NCBI RefSeq assembly: GCF_002884495.1
Contig: NZ_KZ614145.1
Coordinates: 1,688,423 to 1,752,422, forward strand
Length of the DNA: 64,000 bases
Source: Rummeliibacillus pycnus
GTDB taxonomy: Bacteria > Bacillota > Bacilli > Bacillales_A > Planococcaceae
Direction: 5' to 3'
Shown: piece by piece, positions 9,023 to 16,720 of the stretch
How the letters are laid out: each line of letters begins with the position of its first letter
How positions within the stretch are numbered: position 1 is the first letter of the stretch
Made by a program: the position numbers and the translations under genes
Notes under the pieces: model-generated
Seen by the model: the letters and a program-made list of their open reading frames with translations, nothing else
Databases searched by the model: none
Told to the model about the DNA's origin: nothing

Positions 9023-10312
9023 TTATCTTTTTAATTTTGGATATCCAATGATTATAGAAACAATTGCGCAAATACCCATTAAGATTGGATAAAAAGAGTA
9101 CTGCATCATTTCAATAGTTGAAATCCCCGCAACACTTGCAGCAGCCAAAAGTTGTGGTGAATAGGGCACAAATCCTTGCCATACACTCGCAAAAATATCT
9201 AGTAAGCTGGCGGATTTTCGATGGTCCACTTCATATTGGTCAGCAATATTTTTGGCAAGTGGTCCTGTCATTAGGATGGCGATAGTATTATTTGCTGTTG
9301 ACATATCCGTAACACTAACCAGTGAAGCAATTCCTAATTCTGCTCCTTTTTTTGAACGAATTCGTTTTGAAATAGAGTAAAGTAAATAGTGGATACCACC
9401 GTTATGTTGAATCAGTGCAACAAGACCACTAATTAATATAGCAATAATCGCTATATCTTCCATCCCCATCATTCCTTGGCTTACCGCTTTGATGAATGAA
9501 AGAAACGTAAATTCCCCATTGATAAATCCTATAATGCCGGAGATTAAAATGCCACCAATTAGAACCTTTAATACATCCATGCCGATTAATGCTGCAATTA
9601 GTACAAGTACATATGGAATAACAGAGACAATGGAATAATCAAAATTTCCTTTTAAAGTATGTTCCTTTCCAATTGTCATAATTCCTAAAATTACTGCTGT
9701 GACAATAGCAGCAGGTAATACAATACGGAAATTCACCTTAAATTTATCTTTCATATCTGTACCTTGTGTGCGGACTGCTGCAATTGTCGTATCTGAAATA
9801 ACCGATAAATTATCTCCGAACATAGCACCACCTACGACTGTTGCCATAGCTAGAGCCATTGAAATACCCGTAGCATCAGCAATTCCTACACCGATTGGCG
9901 CTAAGGCTACAACCGTACCCATTGATGTACCCATAGAAAGAGATATAAAACAGCCAATGATAAATAAACCGACTAATAAGAAATTTGGGGGTAGATACGT
10001 TAACCCTAAATTGACAGTCGATTGAACAGCTCCCATTTCTTTAGCAACATTTGAGAACGCACCTGCAAGAACAAATATAACCACCATCAGCATTACATTT
10101 GAATTACCTGCTCCCTTTGTGAAAATCTCTATTTTCTTTGACATCTTTTCTTTACGGTTCATAAGAAAAGCAAATATACAACTGACACTTACAGCTACAT
10201 CTAACGGCATTGCAGTAAAATCATTTGCTAAAATACCCGTCCCTATAAATAAAAGTATAAATACAACAAATGGTAAAAGTGCCCATTTATTGCCTTTTTC
10301 TATCTTTTCCAT
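9023..10312 (-). CDS. NhaC-family Na+/H+ antiporter-like transporter
   Basis: This is a 429-residue membrane protein with about eleven or twelve hydrophobic segments. The NhaC/ArsB-type landmarks are SMGTSMGTVVALAPIG, VVGGAMFGDNLSVISDTT and DMSTANNTIAILMTGP. The family includes sodium/proton antiporters and also amino-acid transporters (MetT- and TyrT-like members), so the substrate is open. I use the ATG at 10312, with GGAGGT about twelve bases upstream; the frame runs on to a TTG at 10339 that lies before that site. A decayed transporter and a terminator with T-box-like bases lie further upstream on the same strand. Confidence 0.82.
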   Translation of the reverse strand: MEKIEKGNKWALLPFVVFILLFIGTGILANDFTAMPLDVAVSVSCIFAFLMNRKEKMSKKIEIFTKGAGNSNVMLMVVIFVLAGAFSNVAKEMGAVQSTVNLGLTYLPPNFLLVGLFIIGCFISLSMGTSMGTVVALAPIGVGIADATGISMALAMATVVGGAMFGDNLSVISDTTIAAVRTQGTDMKDKFKVNFRIVLPAAIVTAVILGIMTIGKEHTLKGNFDYSIVSVIPYVLVLIAALIGMDVLKVLIGGILISGIIGFINGEFTFLSFIKAVSQGMMGMEDIAIIAILISGLVALIQHNGGIHYLLYSISKRIRSKKGAELGIASLVSVTDMSTANNTIAILMTGPLAKNIADQYEVDHRKSASLLDIFASVWQGFVPYSPQLLAAASVAGISTIEMMQYSFYPILMGICAIVSIIIGYPKLKR

Positions 10313-10468
10313 GTATTCTAAAATACCTCCATCAAGCAAAAACAGATCAAATTTTAATTAGACAGATTTAATCATACTGAAAAGATGTTAATTTGTAAAT
10401 TTTTTATGTCTTTAAAATATTCATAGAATTAAAACAAATAATATACATTTGAATCCAATAAATTTAAG

Positions 10469-10681
10469 TCATTTTAAAATATTATCTTGAGCATACTCTT
10501 TAAAACGTAACAAGTTATTTGAATAAATTTGACGCAATTTATGGCAAAACAACAAAATACTTACCGCCAAAGGGGAATAAATCATATTTAAAACAATTAA
10601 ATTAAGCGCTATAAAATAAACTCATTCGCCAATATTTGAAACCCATATACTTATCAAAAATAGAATTTGTGCACGATTCAT
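10469..10681 (-). pseudogene. Remnant of an MFS transporter N-terminus with an in-frame stop
   Basis: Reading the minus strand from an ATG at 10681 gives MNRAQILFLISIWVSNIGE, then TGA, then VYFIALNLIVLN and IYSPLAVSIL. This looks like the first transmembrane segment and loop of a major facilitator efflux protein, with a conserved Trp codon (TGG) changed to TGA at 10622-10624. After about 40 codons the resemblance stops and the rest of the transporter is missing. TTGGAG precedes the ATG. The family call rests on pattern memory only. Confidence 0.55.
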
Positions 10682-10708
10682 ATTATCCACTCCAACTATT
10701 TTTCCGAC

Positions 10709-10750
10709 AAAAAAATCCCACCCCCAAGTCATTTGTCTTAGGGATGGGAT
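10709..10750 (-). terminator. Intrinsic terminator downstream of the methyltransferase gene
   Basis: On the minus strand GATCCCATCCC pairs with GGGGGTGGGATT across a short loop and runs into seven T residues. It lies about 100 bases after the methyltransferase stop codon and upstream of the MFS remnant. Confidence 0.8.
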
Positions 10751-10815
10751 CGTGGATTCGTGTTACCTAATTTTTCTACCACATCACTGTAAGTAGCCTT
10801 TATCAGTGAAACGCT
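10709..10815 (-). promoter_or_regulatory. Possible relic of a T-box leader (3' part only)
   Basis: Before the terminator the minus strand reads AGGTAACACG, which resembles the conserved antiterminator bulge of T-box riboswitches (TGGNACCNCG) with two changes. A CACTG/CAGTG hairpin lies just 5' of it, in the place of stem III. Only about 60 bases separate this from the upstream gene, too little for stem I with its specifier loop. If it is a T-box, it is truncated and probably inactive, and may once have controlled the decayed MFS gene. The evidence is weak. Confidence 0.35.
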
Positions 10816-10847
10816 CATTAACGATCTAGACCTAAAGTTCCATCTAT

Positions 10848-11615
10848 TCATAACTTTTTACACACGTATATTATTTCATTACTATTTTCATCGATTGGTG
10901 ACCCATTCCAGTCTTTAAATACACGAACTATTTCAAAACCATTTTGAGATAATAGCCTTTCCATTTCTTTTGGAAAAACGTAACGCAACGTAATATGCGT
11001 TCTTTTTTGATCTAAAACATCGCCATTCTCTCCAATAAATTTTCGAATAGTTGTGTAACATTGAAGTTGAGCAAGTGCATCATAGTTGCTAATGGTATAA
11101 ACCTCAACCTTTTTCTTTGAAATCGGATCTGTATAGCTTCTCCAATATTCTTCTGTTGGTGGTTGTAATAATTCATTTGAATTCGGGAATCTAGTACCGA
11201 ATATAAAGAATCCTCCCATGTTCAAATGCCTTCCCACTGATAAGAGCAATTTATCTTGTTCCTTATTGGATAAAAAATGCTGAAAAGAATTGCCAACCAT
11301 AAAGATTAAATTGCTCTTCAAACTTAAATTTAATCTTGTACAATCTTGTTTTTTCCATTTAATTTTTAATCCTAGTTCAGCTGATTTCTTTTTAGCTGTA
11401 CATAGCATCCCCTCATGGACATCCACACCGATTAGCATATGACCTTCTTTAGCTAAAGGAATGGTTGCTCTTCCCGTCCCACATGCAATATCAATAATCG
11501 GACCTTCGACTCTTGATGCATATTTCTTTAAAAATCTCACGTCATCCTTATACATTTCATTTTCTAAATCATATAAGTCTGTATCTTCATATTCTTCAAA
11601 ATTATCCATGATCAT
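10848..11615 (-). CDS. Class I SAM-dependent methyltransferase
   Basis: This 255-residue protein has the Rossmann methyltransferase motif I IIDIACGTGRATIPLAKEG near residue 40, motif II VDVHEGML, and a motif IV-like block NLIFMVGNSFQHFL. The N-terminus is acidic. The substrate cannot be told from sequence. It starts at the ATG at 11615, eight bases after AGGAG, and begins three bases beyond the stop of the GrpB-family gene, so the two are co-transcribed. A terminator closes the pair. Confidence 0.85.
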   Translation of the reverse strand: MIMDNFEEYEDTDLYDLENEMYKDDVRFLKKYASRVEGPIIDIACGTGRATIPLAKEGHMLIGVDVHEGMLCTAKKKSAELGLKIKWKKQDCTRLNLSLKSNLIFMVGNSFQHFLSNKEQDKLLLSVGRHLNMGGFFIFGTRFPNSNELLQPPTEEYWRSYTDPISKKKVEVYTISNYDALAQLQCYTTIRKFIGENGDVLDQKRTHITLRYVFPKEMERLLSQNGFEIVRVFKDWNGSPIDENSNEIIYVCKKL

Positions 11616-11618
11616 CAG

Positions 11619-12152
11619 CTATTCTCCTATTTTTTTAGAAAAAATCTCCTTCACAAATTGTTCTTTAAAATTCGTATACTCATTAACACCTGTTGATTTT
11701 TTATTGACGTAGGCAAGTTTAATACTCAAATATTTTTTCCTTGCATCTTCATGCACGTTTAAATAATCTCTGAAAAAGCTAAGATTATTCCACAACTCTC
11801 CCTTATATTCAACCAAGTGAATATAATGTGTTTTGATTTCATATGTATTGTCCGTAAACTTTGCAAAAACAATTTCATTTGGTCTGTTTACTCGTAATCG
11901 TAAAAACCCCACTTCTTTTAAACCTTCAATGATGGAATGATTGATCTCCGATAAATCCTGAATGCCTACTATAATATCAATGATTGGCTTTGCAGGCATA
12001 TCATGAATCGCCGTACTTCCTATATGTTCAATTTGGTAATCTTTTAATTTTGTATATAGGAGAATCTCTTTTTTTATCCTTACGAATTCATTTTTCCAAT
12101 CTTTTTCGAAAGGAACAATTTTAACTTCATCTTTACGTAGTCCCAGATTCAT
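11619..12152 (-). CDS. GrpB-family (UPF0157) nucleotidyltransferase-fold protein
   Basis: This 177-residue protein carries the GrpB/UPF0157 core IEHIGSTAIHDMPAKPIIDI near residue 42, in which the GS and paired acidic residues resemble a minimal nucleotidyltransferase active site. No defined reaction is established for the family. The tail NVHEDARKKYLSIKL is also typical. It is the first gene of a two-gene unit with the methyltransferase. Such proteins often sit in variable accessory regions, which fits the decayed surroundings. Confidence 0.85.
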   Translation of the reverse strand: MNLGLRKDEVKIVPFEKDWKNEFVRIKKEILLYTKLKDYQIEHIGSTAIHDMPAKPIIDIIVGIQDLSEINHSIIEGLKEVGFLRLRVNRPNEIVFAKFTDNTYEIKTHYIHLVEYKGELWNNLSFFRDYLNVHEDARKKYLSIKLAYVNKKSTGVNEYTNFKEQFVKEIFSKKIGE

Positions 12153-12182
12153 AGGTACAGTTCTCCTCTCTCACTTCAACAG

Positions 12183-12524
12183 TTATGTTGTTAAAACAAA
12201 AGCTCTAAACTTATCTTCTTCCTCAGAAAATGGATAATGATTACTTTCTTCAAAAATAGTACATGTGGCTTGTGGCATTAATTTAGCAATTTCAACCCCA
12301 AATTTCATAGGACATTGTGAGTCAAATTTACCTGAGTAGATAAAAGCAGGAACTTTAACATTTTGTAAATCTTCTCGAACATCAAATGTTGGGTATTCTA
12401 CTTTTCTAAAATAATCTAACTTGTTTCCAACTGTTTTTCCGCTGTTTGGCTTTGTAAGTGATTCTTTTAATATACACTCCTATTTATTTCCATAAAGACT
12501 ATCAAATTCCTTCCATGAATCCAT
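12183..12524 (-). pseudogene. C-terminal remnant of an alpha/beta hydrolase with an in-frame stop
   Basis: One minus-strand frame reads MDSWKEFDSLYGNK, a TAG at 12480-12482, then ECILKESLTKPNSGKTVG, and later a block with VPAFIYSGKFD and FEESNHYPFSEEE. This is the C-terminal part of a proline-iminopeptidase-like hydrolase, including the catalytic Asp (GKFD) and His (SNHYPF) segments. The nucleophile half is absent and there is no start codon in the right place, so the gene is dead. Confidence 0.75.
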
Positions 12525-12575
12525 AATAATTATTTATTATAGAAGCTTAAATACCTTTACAAGAAACATTTGTCG

Positions 12576-12624
12576 AAAAAAAAACTGTAGATAAACCCGA
12601 AATTCTTCAAGTTTATCTGCAGTT
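12576..12624 (-). terminator. Terminator of the YIP1-family gene
   Basis: The arms AACTGCAGATAAAC and GTTTATCTACAGTT on the minus strand are followed by nine T residues, 20 bases after the YIP1-family stop. Confidence 0.85.
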
Positions 12625-12643
12625 ATGGTTTCTTTGTCATTTG

Positions 12644-13285
12644 CTATAATATAGCAAATGACAGAAATAGAAGTACAAGTCCTATAACGACTAACAAAAG
12701 GATAATTCCTGGAATGATTATCGTAAAAAAGGCTTTCCAGTTTGAGAAACGATGTGCAATTGCAACACCCGCTACATTAATTACAAATGCCCAAATCCCA
12801 GTTACTAGAGTTACTAACCAAAAAACAATTGCTGACATTATTGTCACGAGATTAGTTTCTTGACCTGTGTCAAAATAGGTTAGTGGGAAATTAGCCATCC
12901 ATACAAGCAAAAACGGAGAAATTCCAATTGTTGGTATAGCTGTTAAACTTGTAACTTTAAAAATATCTTCAAAGCTACCTTTACCACCAAAAATTTTACC
13001 TATTAACCAAGTAAAAAATGTACTAATTGATACAGAAACAATCCCTATGAATGGTCCTGCAACAATACAACCTAGAAGCAAAATCCATGTCGAATAAGTA
13101 GGATAATATGTTGTATCTTCTAAACCTGTTATTCCACTAGCCATTCCACCTAAAAGCACAAAAATTAATGCATATGTCCATTTTTTATGGTCGATTAAAT
13201 ATTGAGCCGTTTTTTTGGGGTGTAACCAAGTAGAGAAAAAAGGTTGAATTTCATAATTTTGAGGTTGTTTTTGAGGTTGGTTCAT
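12644..13285 (-). CDS. YIP1-family membrane protein
   Basis: This 213-residue protein has a Gln/Pro-rich cytoplasmic N-terminus (MNQPQKQPQN), a WLHPKKTAQYLID segment typical of YIP1 proteins, and five hydrophobic helices between residues 38 and 212, with the loop FGGKGSFEDIFKVT before helix three. Bacterial YIP1 proteins have no firm function; some are linked to membrane organisation or stress. It is monocistronic with its own terminator. Confidence 0.8.
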   Translation of the reverse strand: MNQPQKQPQNYEIQPFFSTWLHPKKTAQYLIDHKKWTYALIFVLLGGMASGITGLEDTTYYPTYSTWILLLGCIVAGPFIGIVSVSISTFFTWLIGKIFGGKGSFEDIFKVTSLTAIPTIGISPFLLVWMANFPLTYFDTGQETNLVTIMSAIVFWLVTLVTGIWAFVINVAGVAIAHRFSNWKAFFTIIIPGIILLLVVIGLVLLFLSFAIL

Positions 13286-13384
13286 TAAATATTCTGTCTC
13301 TCCTTCCGATATATTATAATTTTAACAGAAAACATCTATAAAATAGAGATAATTTTAATGAACCCTGTTAAATGTTATCAAAAA

Positions 13385-13687
13385 CTATAATAATACTTCA
13401 TTAAAATATGGTCCGATGTGTTCTATATAAAGATCGGCATCTTCCTTTGAATGTAAGGTAAGTAGCGTACGATAACCATTGTTTATGAAAGTCGCTTTAA
13501 TTTGATGTTGTTTTAATTTTTCTTGAATTTGTTCTTTTGTTACTATTTTAAAATGTTCTAATACGCCAATTTCTAGTAAATCAAATGGTTCGCCTTTTAC
13601 ATTTACTGCATAAATTTTTTCTACTTTTTGCGTTTCTTTGGAAACAAGAATTTGACTAACTCGGAATTTATTTTCCATCTCGTTCAT
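13385..13687 (-). CDS. Hypothetical protein, 100 residues
   Basis: A 100-residue soluble protein has an alternating strand pattern at the N-terminus (FRVSQILVSKETQKVEKIYAV) and a lysine/glutamine-rich helix near residue 55. No signal peptide, membrane helix or known motif is seen and I do not recognise it. The start is uncertain, because the site before the ATG is a weak AGAAAG; an internal ATG at codon 4 is an alternative. It lies on the same strand as the YIP1 gene, about 100 bases apart. Confidence 0.5.
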   Translation of the reverse strand: MNEMENKFRVSQILVSKETQKVEKIYAVNVKGEPFDLLEIGVLEHFKIVTKEQIQEKLKQHQIKATFINNGYRTLLTLHSKEDADLYIEHIGPYFNEVLL

Positions 13688-13720
13688 CTACTTTCTAACT
13701 TTTTTAAGGAGAAGTTATAA

Positions 13721-14026
13721 TTATACTTCATTATTTTGATTTTCAATATGTATCACTTCAATTTTTGTAGGATTAGACGTGTCCATTGCTGAAGTACAAA
13801 TGACAACTCTGTCTCCTTCTTGGTAATTTGAAGCTTTATCATTTTCTGGTAGCGCTACAACATTTCTTACTCCACCATTAACTTCTACAAGTATGCAATC
13901 ATCTTCCGCTTGAATCCCTAAAACCTTTCGTGCAATCTCAAATTTGCTCTTTTCATCTTGTTCTTCGTTGCTACATCCAAATAGTAATATACTTAGTAAA
14001 CTAACAACAAAGATACCCCCTTTTAC
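13721..14026 (-). pseudogene. Lipoprotein reading frame lacking a start codon
   Basis: A 100-codon open minus-strand frame encodes a lipoprotein-like N-terminus, VKGGIFVVSLLSILLFGCSN, with a clear lipobox (LLFGC), followed by a charged soluble domain ending in IEVIHIENQNNEV. A ribosome-site-like AAGGGGG overlaps the first codons, and no ATG, GTG or TTG occurs in frame before the lipobox; the expected start position reads GTA. Either the start has been lost or an unusual codon is used. The soluble domain (VEVNGGVRNVVALP, EGDRVVICTSA) is not one I can name. Confidence 0.6.
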
Positions 14027-14189
14027 GAATAGAAATGGTGGATGATTTTATTTTAAAAATTTGTCATATGAAAAGAGTTTTAACCAATATAAGAAATGAT
14101 TCTCTTTTATTATAACAAATTCATGGAGTTTAGATAAATAATTGTCATACAGGCCCGTTTCCTTATGAATAATCATCATTCTAGATATA

Positions 14190-14489
14190 TTATCCTTTTA
14201 AATATTTTGACTTTAATTTCCCCCACCATTTTATTAACAATTTACCGACTATTACAGCCGTAATTGCAGCCCAAACAAGATTATTTATTGTGTCTGGTAA
14301 AAATTTCAGAATCCAAATTGACATAGTAAAAGTTGATAATGTTAAATATTCCATACGTTTTTTATAATTTAATTTCTTTAAATTTAACACTACAATCAGA
14401 TAGCCAATTGGGGGCGTTATGAAACAAAAACATAGCAATACACGATGCCTTAAATACCATGGATATTTCCTTAACATAAACCTCTTCAC
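14190..14489 (-). CDS. Small membrane protein, unknown
   Basis: This 99-residue protein has basic segments between two or three hydrophobic stretches (residues 18-36, 50-62 and 70-86) and a lysine-rich C-terminus. No family is recognised. The frame opens at a GTG at 14489; the ATG at 14477 is an alternative, but its AGAGG is only three bases away, so the start is unclear. It stands alone in a region with several decayed genes. Confidence 0.45.
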   Translation of the reverse strand: MKRFMLRKYPWYLRHRVLLCFCFITPPIGYLIVVLNLKKLNYKKRMEYLTLSTFTMSIWILKFLPDTINNLVWAAITAVIVGKLLIKWWGKLKSKYLKG

Positions 14490-14653
14490 TTCATTCTATA
14501 ATTATTTTATTATCTTTTATGTAGCTATTTAGAGTAAAATTTAGTAAATAGATAATTGTATCAACGATGATTATTCATATGACCAATTTAATGTATCTGT
14601 AACGACTAACTATAATTTTAAACTACTATATAATATAAAGAAGGTGTATTCGT

Positions 14654-15427
14654 TTGATAAAATCCTTTACTATTCCTATATTGAATCATCCAAGAACCAT
14701 TCAAGTTTACATACCGGACAATTATTACGAAGTAAATAAAAGATACCCTGTATTATACATGCACGATGGACAAAACGTATTTGAAAACACAAGAGCAATA
14801 GGTGGTGTTGCATTAGAGCTCCATCAATATTTGGAACAACACAAAATCAATCTTATTGTCGTTGCTATTGATCAAAATACATTTGGAGATGAGCGGATCA
14901 ATGAATATTGTCCATGGGCTAACAGGCAATTCAGTGAAGTTTTAACTGGTAAAAAAAGTTCGTTAGGCGGTAAAGGAAAAGAATATATAAATTTTATGGT
15001 AAATGATCTTAAGCCTTTAATAGACTATCAATATCGTACTGAAAAAAATCAAACATATATTGCAGGAATCTCCTTAGGAGCTCTTATCTCAACTTATGCT
15101 GCTTGTTGTTATCCTCATATATTTAAAAGAGTAGCAGCCATTTCATCTGCATATTATCGTAATCAAGAAGAAATTGAAAAACTATTAGTAAAGAATAGCT
15201 TAACGCACCTAGAGCGCTTTTACATTGACTGTGGAACAAAAGAATCAGGAGAAAATGATAAAGTTAGTAAACTATTCTTAGATTCCAATAAAGCAATTTA
15301 TGAAATTTTAAAAGATAAAGATGTGCCATCTCATTTTAATACAATTGAACAAGCTGTACATCATTACAAGGCATTTAAAGAACGGGTACCAATCTTTATC
15401 GCTTATTTAATGGCTGAAAAAGTATAA
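14654..15427 (+). CDS. Esterase D-family alpha/beta hydrolase
   Basis: This 257-residue cytoplasmic hydrolase resembles the esterase D / BesA (YbbA) family, which cleaves esters such as iron-bound siderophore trilactones or other acyl substrates. The strand-turn block YPVLYMHDGQNVFEN is near residue 30, the nucleophile elbow GISLGA near residue 138, and the C-terminal histidine lies in VHHYKAF. Translation most likely starts at the TTG at 14654, with AGAAGGTG about seven bases upstream. No transporter or siderophore genes lie beside it, so the substrate is not inferable. Confidence 0.82.
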   Translation: MIKSFTIPILNHPRTIQVYIPDNYYEVNKRYPVLYMHDGQNVFENTRAIGGVALELHQYLEQHKINLIVVAIDQNTFGDERINEYCPWANRQFSEVLTGKKSSLGGKGKEYINFMVNDLKPLIDYQYRTEKNQTYIAGISLGALISTYAACCYPHIFKRVAAISSAYYRNQEEIEKLLVKNSLTHLERFYIDCGTKESGENDKVSKLFLDSNKAIYEILKDKDVPSHFNTIEQAVHHYKAFKERVPIFIAYLMAEKV

Positions 15428-15438
15428 GAACATAAAAA

Positions 15439-15484
15439 CAAGAAAATCCAAAGAGAACACATGTTTTCTTTGGATTTTCTTTGT
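15439..15484. terminator. Bidirectional terminator between esterase gene and tRNA array
   Basis: The perfect 14-base arms AGAAAATCCAAAGA and TCTTTGGATTTTCT stop the esterase transcript on the plus strand and the tRNA-array transcript on the minus strand. Confidence 0.85.
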
Positions 15485-15502
15485 TATATTCACATGAAAT
15501 TA

Positions 15503-15574
15503 TGACCCCTACGAGATTCGAACTCGTGTTACCGCCGTGAAAGGGCGGTGTCTTAACCGCTTGACCAAGGGGCC
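15503..15574 (-). tRNA. tRNA-Glu (TTC)
   Basis: A full cloverleaf has acceptor GGCCCCT/AGGGGTC and anticodon loop CTTTCAC. CCA is not encoded. It is the last gene of the array. Confidence 0.95.
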
Positions 15575-15577
15575 AAC

Positions 15578-15668
15578 TGGCGGAGAAGGAGGGATTTGAA
15601 CCCTCGCGCCGGTTACCCGACCTACACCCTTAGCAGGGGCGCCTCTTCAGCCACTTGAGTACTTCTCC
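15578..15668 (-). tRNA. tRNA-Ser (GCT)
   Basis: This class II tRNA has a long variable arm, anticodon loop CTGCTAA, a fully paired acceptor GGAGAAG/CTTCTCC, the normal G discriminator and encoded CCA. Confidence 0.95.
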
Positions 15669-15671
15669 ATA

Positions 15672-15748
15672 TGGCTCCGAAGGCAGGACTCGAACCTGCG
15701 ACCCTCTGATTAACAGTCAGATGCTGCTACCAACTGAGCTACTTCGGA
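15672..15748 (-). tRNA. tRNA-Asn (GTT)
   Basis: The anticodon loop is CTGTTAA in stem TCTGA/TCAGA, the acceptor is TCCGAAG/CTTCGGA, and CCA is encoded. Confidence 0.95.
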
Positions 15749-15757
15749 ATCATAAAA

Positions 15758-15833
<76 letters not shown>

Positions 15834-15843
15834 AAATTTATTA

Positions 15844-15919
15844 TGGTGGGTCGGGACAGAATCGAACTGCCGACACTTAGAGCTTCAATCTAATGCTCTA
15901 CCAACTGAGCTACCGACCC
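15844..15919 (-). tRNA. tRNA-Phe (GAA)
   Basis: The anticodon loop is TTGAAGC in stem TTAGA/TCTAA. Positions 37 and 38 are G and C, where bacterial tRNA-Phe normally has A and A. The acceptor GGGTCGG/CCGACCC is paired and CCA is encoded. Confidence 0.92.
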
Positions 15920-15947
15920 ATAATCAGTTAATAGATTTAATACAAAA

Positions 15948-16024
15948 TGGCGGTCCGGACGGGGCTCGAGCCCGCGACCTCCTGCGTGACAGGCGGGCAT
16001 TCTAACCAGCTGAACTACCGGACC
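15948..16024 (-). tRNA. tRNA-Asp (GTC), with unusual T-loop
   Basis: The anticodon loop is CTGTCAC and the acceptor GGTCCGG/CCGGACC. The T-loop reads CTCGAGC instead of TTCGANT, so T54 is C, and the anticodon stem has a C29-A41 mismatch. CCA is encoded. Confidence 0.9.
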
Positions 16025-16028
16025 ATTT

Positions 16029-16105
16029 TGGTTGCGGGGACAGGATTTGAACCTGCGCCCTTCGGGTTATGAGCCCGACGCGCTACCGAACTGCTCCACC
16101 CCGCG
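16029..16105 (-). tRNA. tRNA-fMet (CAT), initiator, with D-stem mismatch
   Basis: It has the initiator marks: unpaired C1-A72 and three G-C pairs flanking the anticodon loop CTCATAA. The D-stem shows A11 opposite G24, where initiators have a pyrimidine at 24. CCA is encoded. Confidence 0.92.
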
Positions 16106-16132
16106 ATAATTGTATAGTTACTTTATAAATAA

Positions 16133-16225
16133 TGGAGGCGGAAGAGGGATTCGAACCCCCGCGCGGTTTGACCCGCCTGTCGGTCTTCAAGCCCGATCCC
16201 TTCAGCCAGGCATGGGTATTCCCCC
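16133..16225 (-). tRNA. tRNA-Ser (TGA), several non-canonical bases
   Basis: This class II tRNA has anticodon loop CTTGAAG and a long variable arm. The acceptor has G3 opposite G70, the anticodon stem has G31 opposite A39, and the discriminator is T instead of the usual G for serine. CCA is encoded. It may be a weak or dead copy. Confidence 0.85.
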
Positions 16226-16233
16226 AGGTAATA

Positions 16234-16307
16234 TGGCGGCCGAGGGGATCGAACCCCCGACCTTACGGGTATGAACCGTACGCTCTAGCCAGCTGAGCTA
16301 GGCCGCC
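16234..16307 (-). tRNA. tRNA-Met (CAT), elongator
   Basis: The anticodon loop is TTCATAC in stem TACGG/CCGTA and the acceptor GGCGGCC/GGCCGCC is fully paired. CCA is not encoded. The body resembles the Bacillus elongator Met, not the lysidine-type Ile tRNA. Confidence 0.9.
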
Positions 16308-16331
16308 ATAATTGTATATTAAAATTTAGAT

Positions 16332-16407
16332 TGGTGGAGCCTAGCGGGATCGAACCGCTGACCTCCTGCGTGCAAGGCAGGCGCTCTCCCAGCTGAGCTA
16401 AGGCCCC
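16332..16407 (-). tRNA. tRNA-Ala (TGC)
   Basis: The anticodon loop is CTTGCAC, and the acceptor contains the G3-T70 wobble that AlaRS recognises. CCA is encoded. Confidence 0.96.
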
Positions 16408-16426
16408 ATATGTAAATCTAAAATGA

Positions 16427-16500
16427 TCGGGAAGACAGGATTCGAACCTGCGACCCCTTGGTCCCAAACCAAGTGCTCTACCAAGCTGAGCTACTTCCCG
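16427..16500 (-). tRNA. tRNA-Pro (TGG)
   Basis: The anticodon loop is TTTGGGA in stem CTTGG/CCAAG and the acceptor is CGGGAAG/CTTCCCG. The 3' end reads TCA where CCA would be, so CCA must be added after transcription. Confidence 0.94.
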
Positions 16501-16504
16501 AATA

Positions 16505-16581
<77 letters not shown>

Positions 16582-16622
16582 AAATATAAATCAAAACATT
16601 TCAATATTATATAAATAAAAGA

Positions 16623-16711
16623 TGGTGCCGAGGACCGGAATCGAACCGGTACGGTAGTCACCTACCGCAGGATTTTAAGTCCTGTGCGTCTGCCAGTTCC
16701 GCCACCCCGGC
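16623..16711 (-). tRNA. tRNA-Leu (TAA)
   Basis: This class II tRNA has anticodon loop CTTAAAA and variable arm GGTAGGTGACTACC. The acceptor is paired with one G-T and CCA is encoded. Confidence 0.95.
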
Positions 16712-16720
16712 ATCTCTTAA

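Noticed and set aside
16133-16225. Selenocysteine tRNA
   Set aside because: The plus strand shows a CTTCAAG that looks like a TCA anticodon, but the gene is on the minus strand, where the loop is CTTGAAG (TGA, serine) and the arm lengths fit serine.
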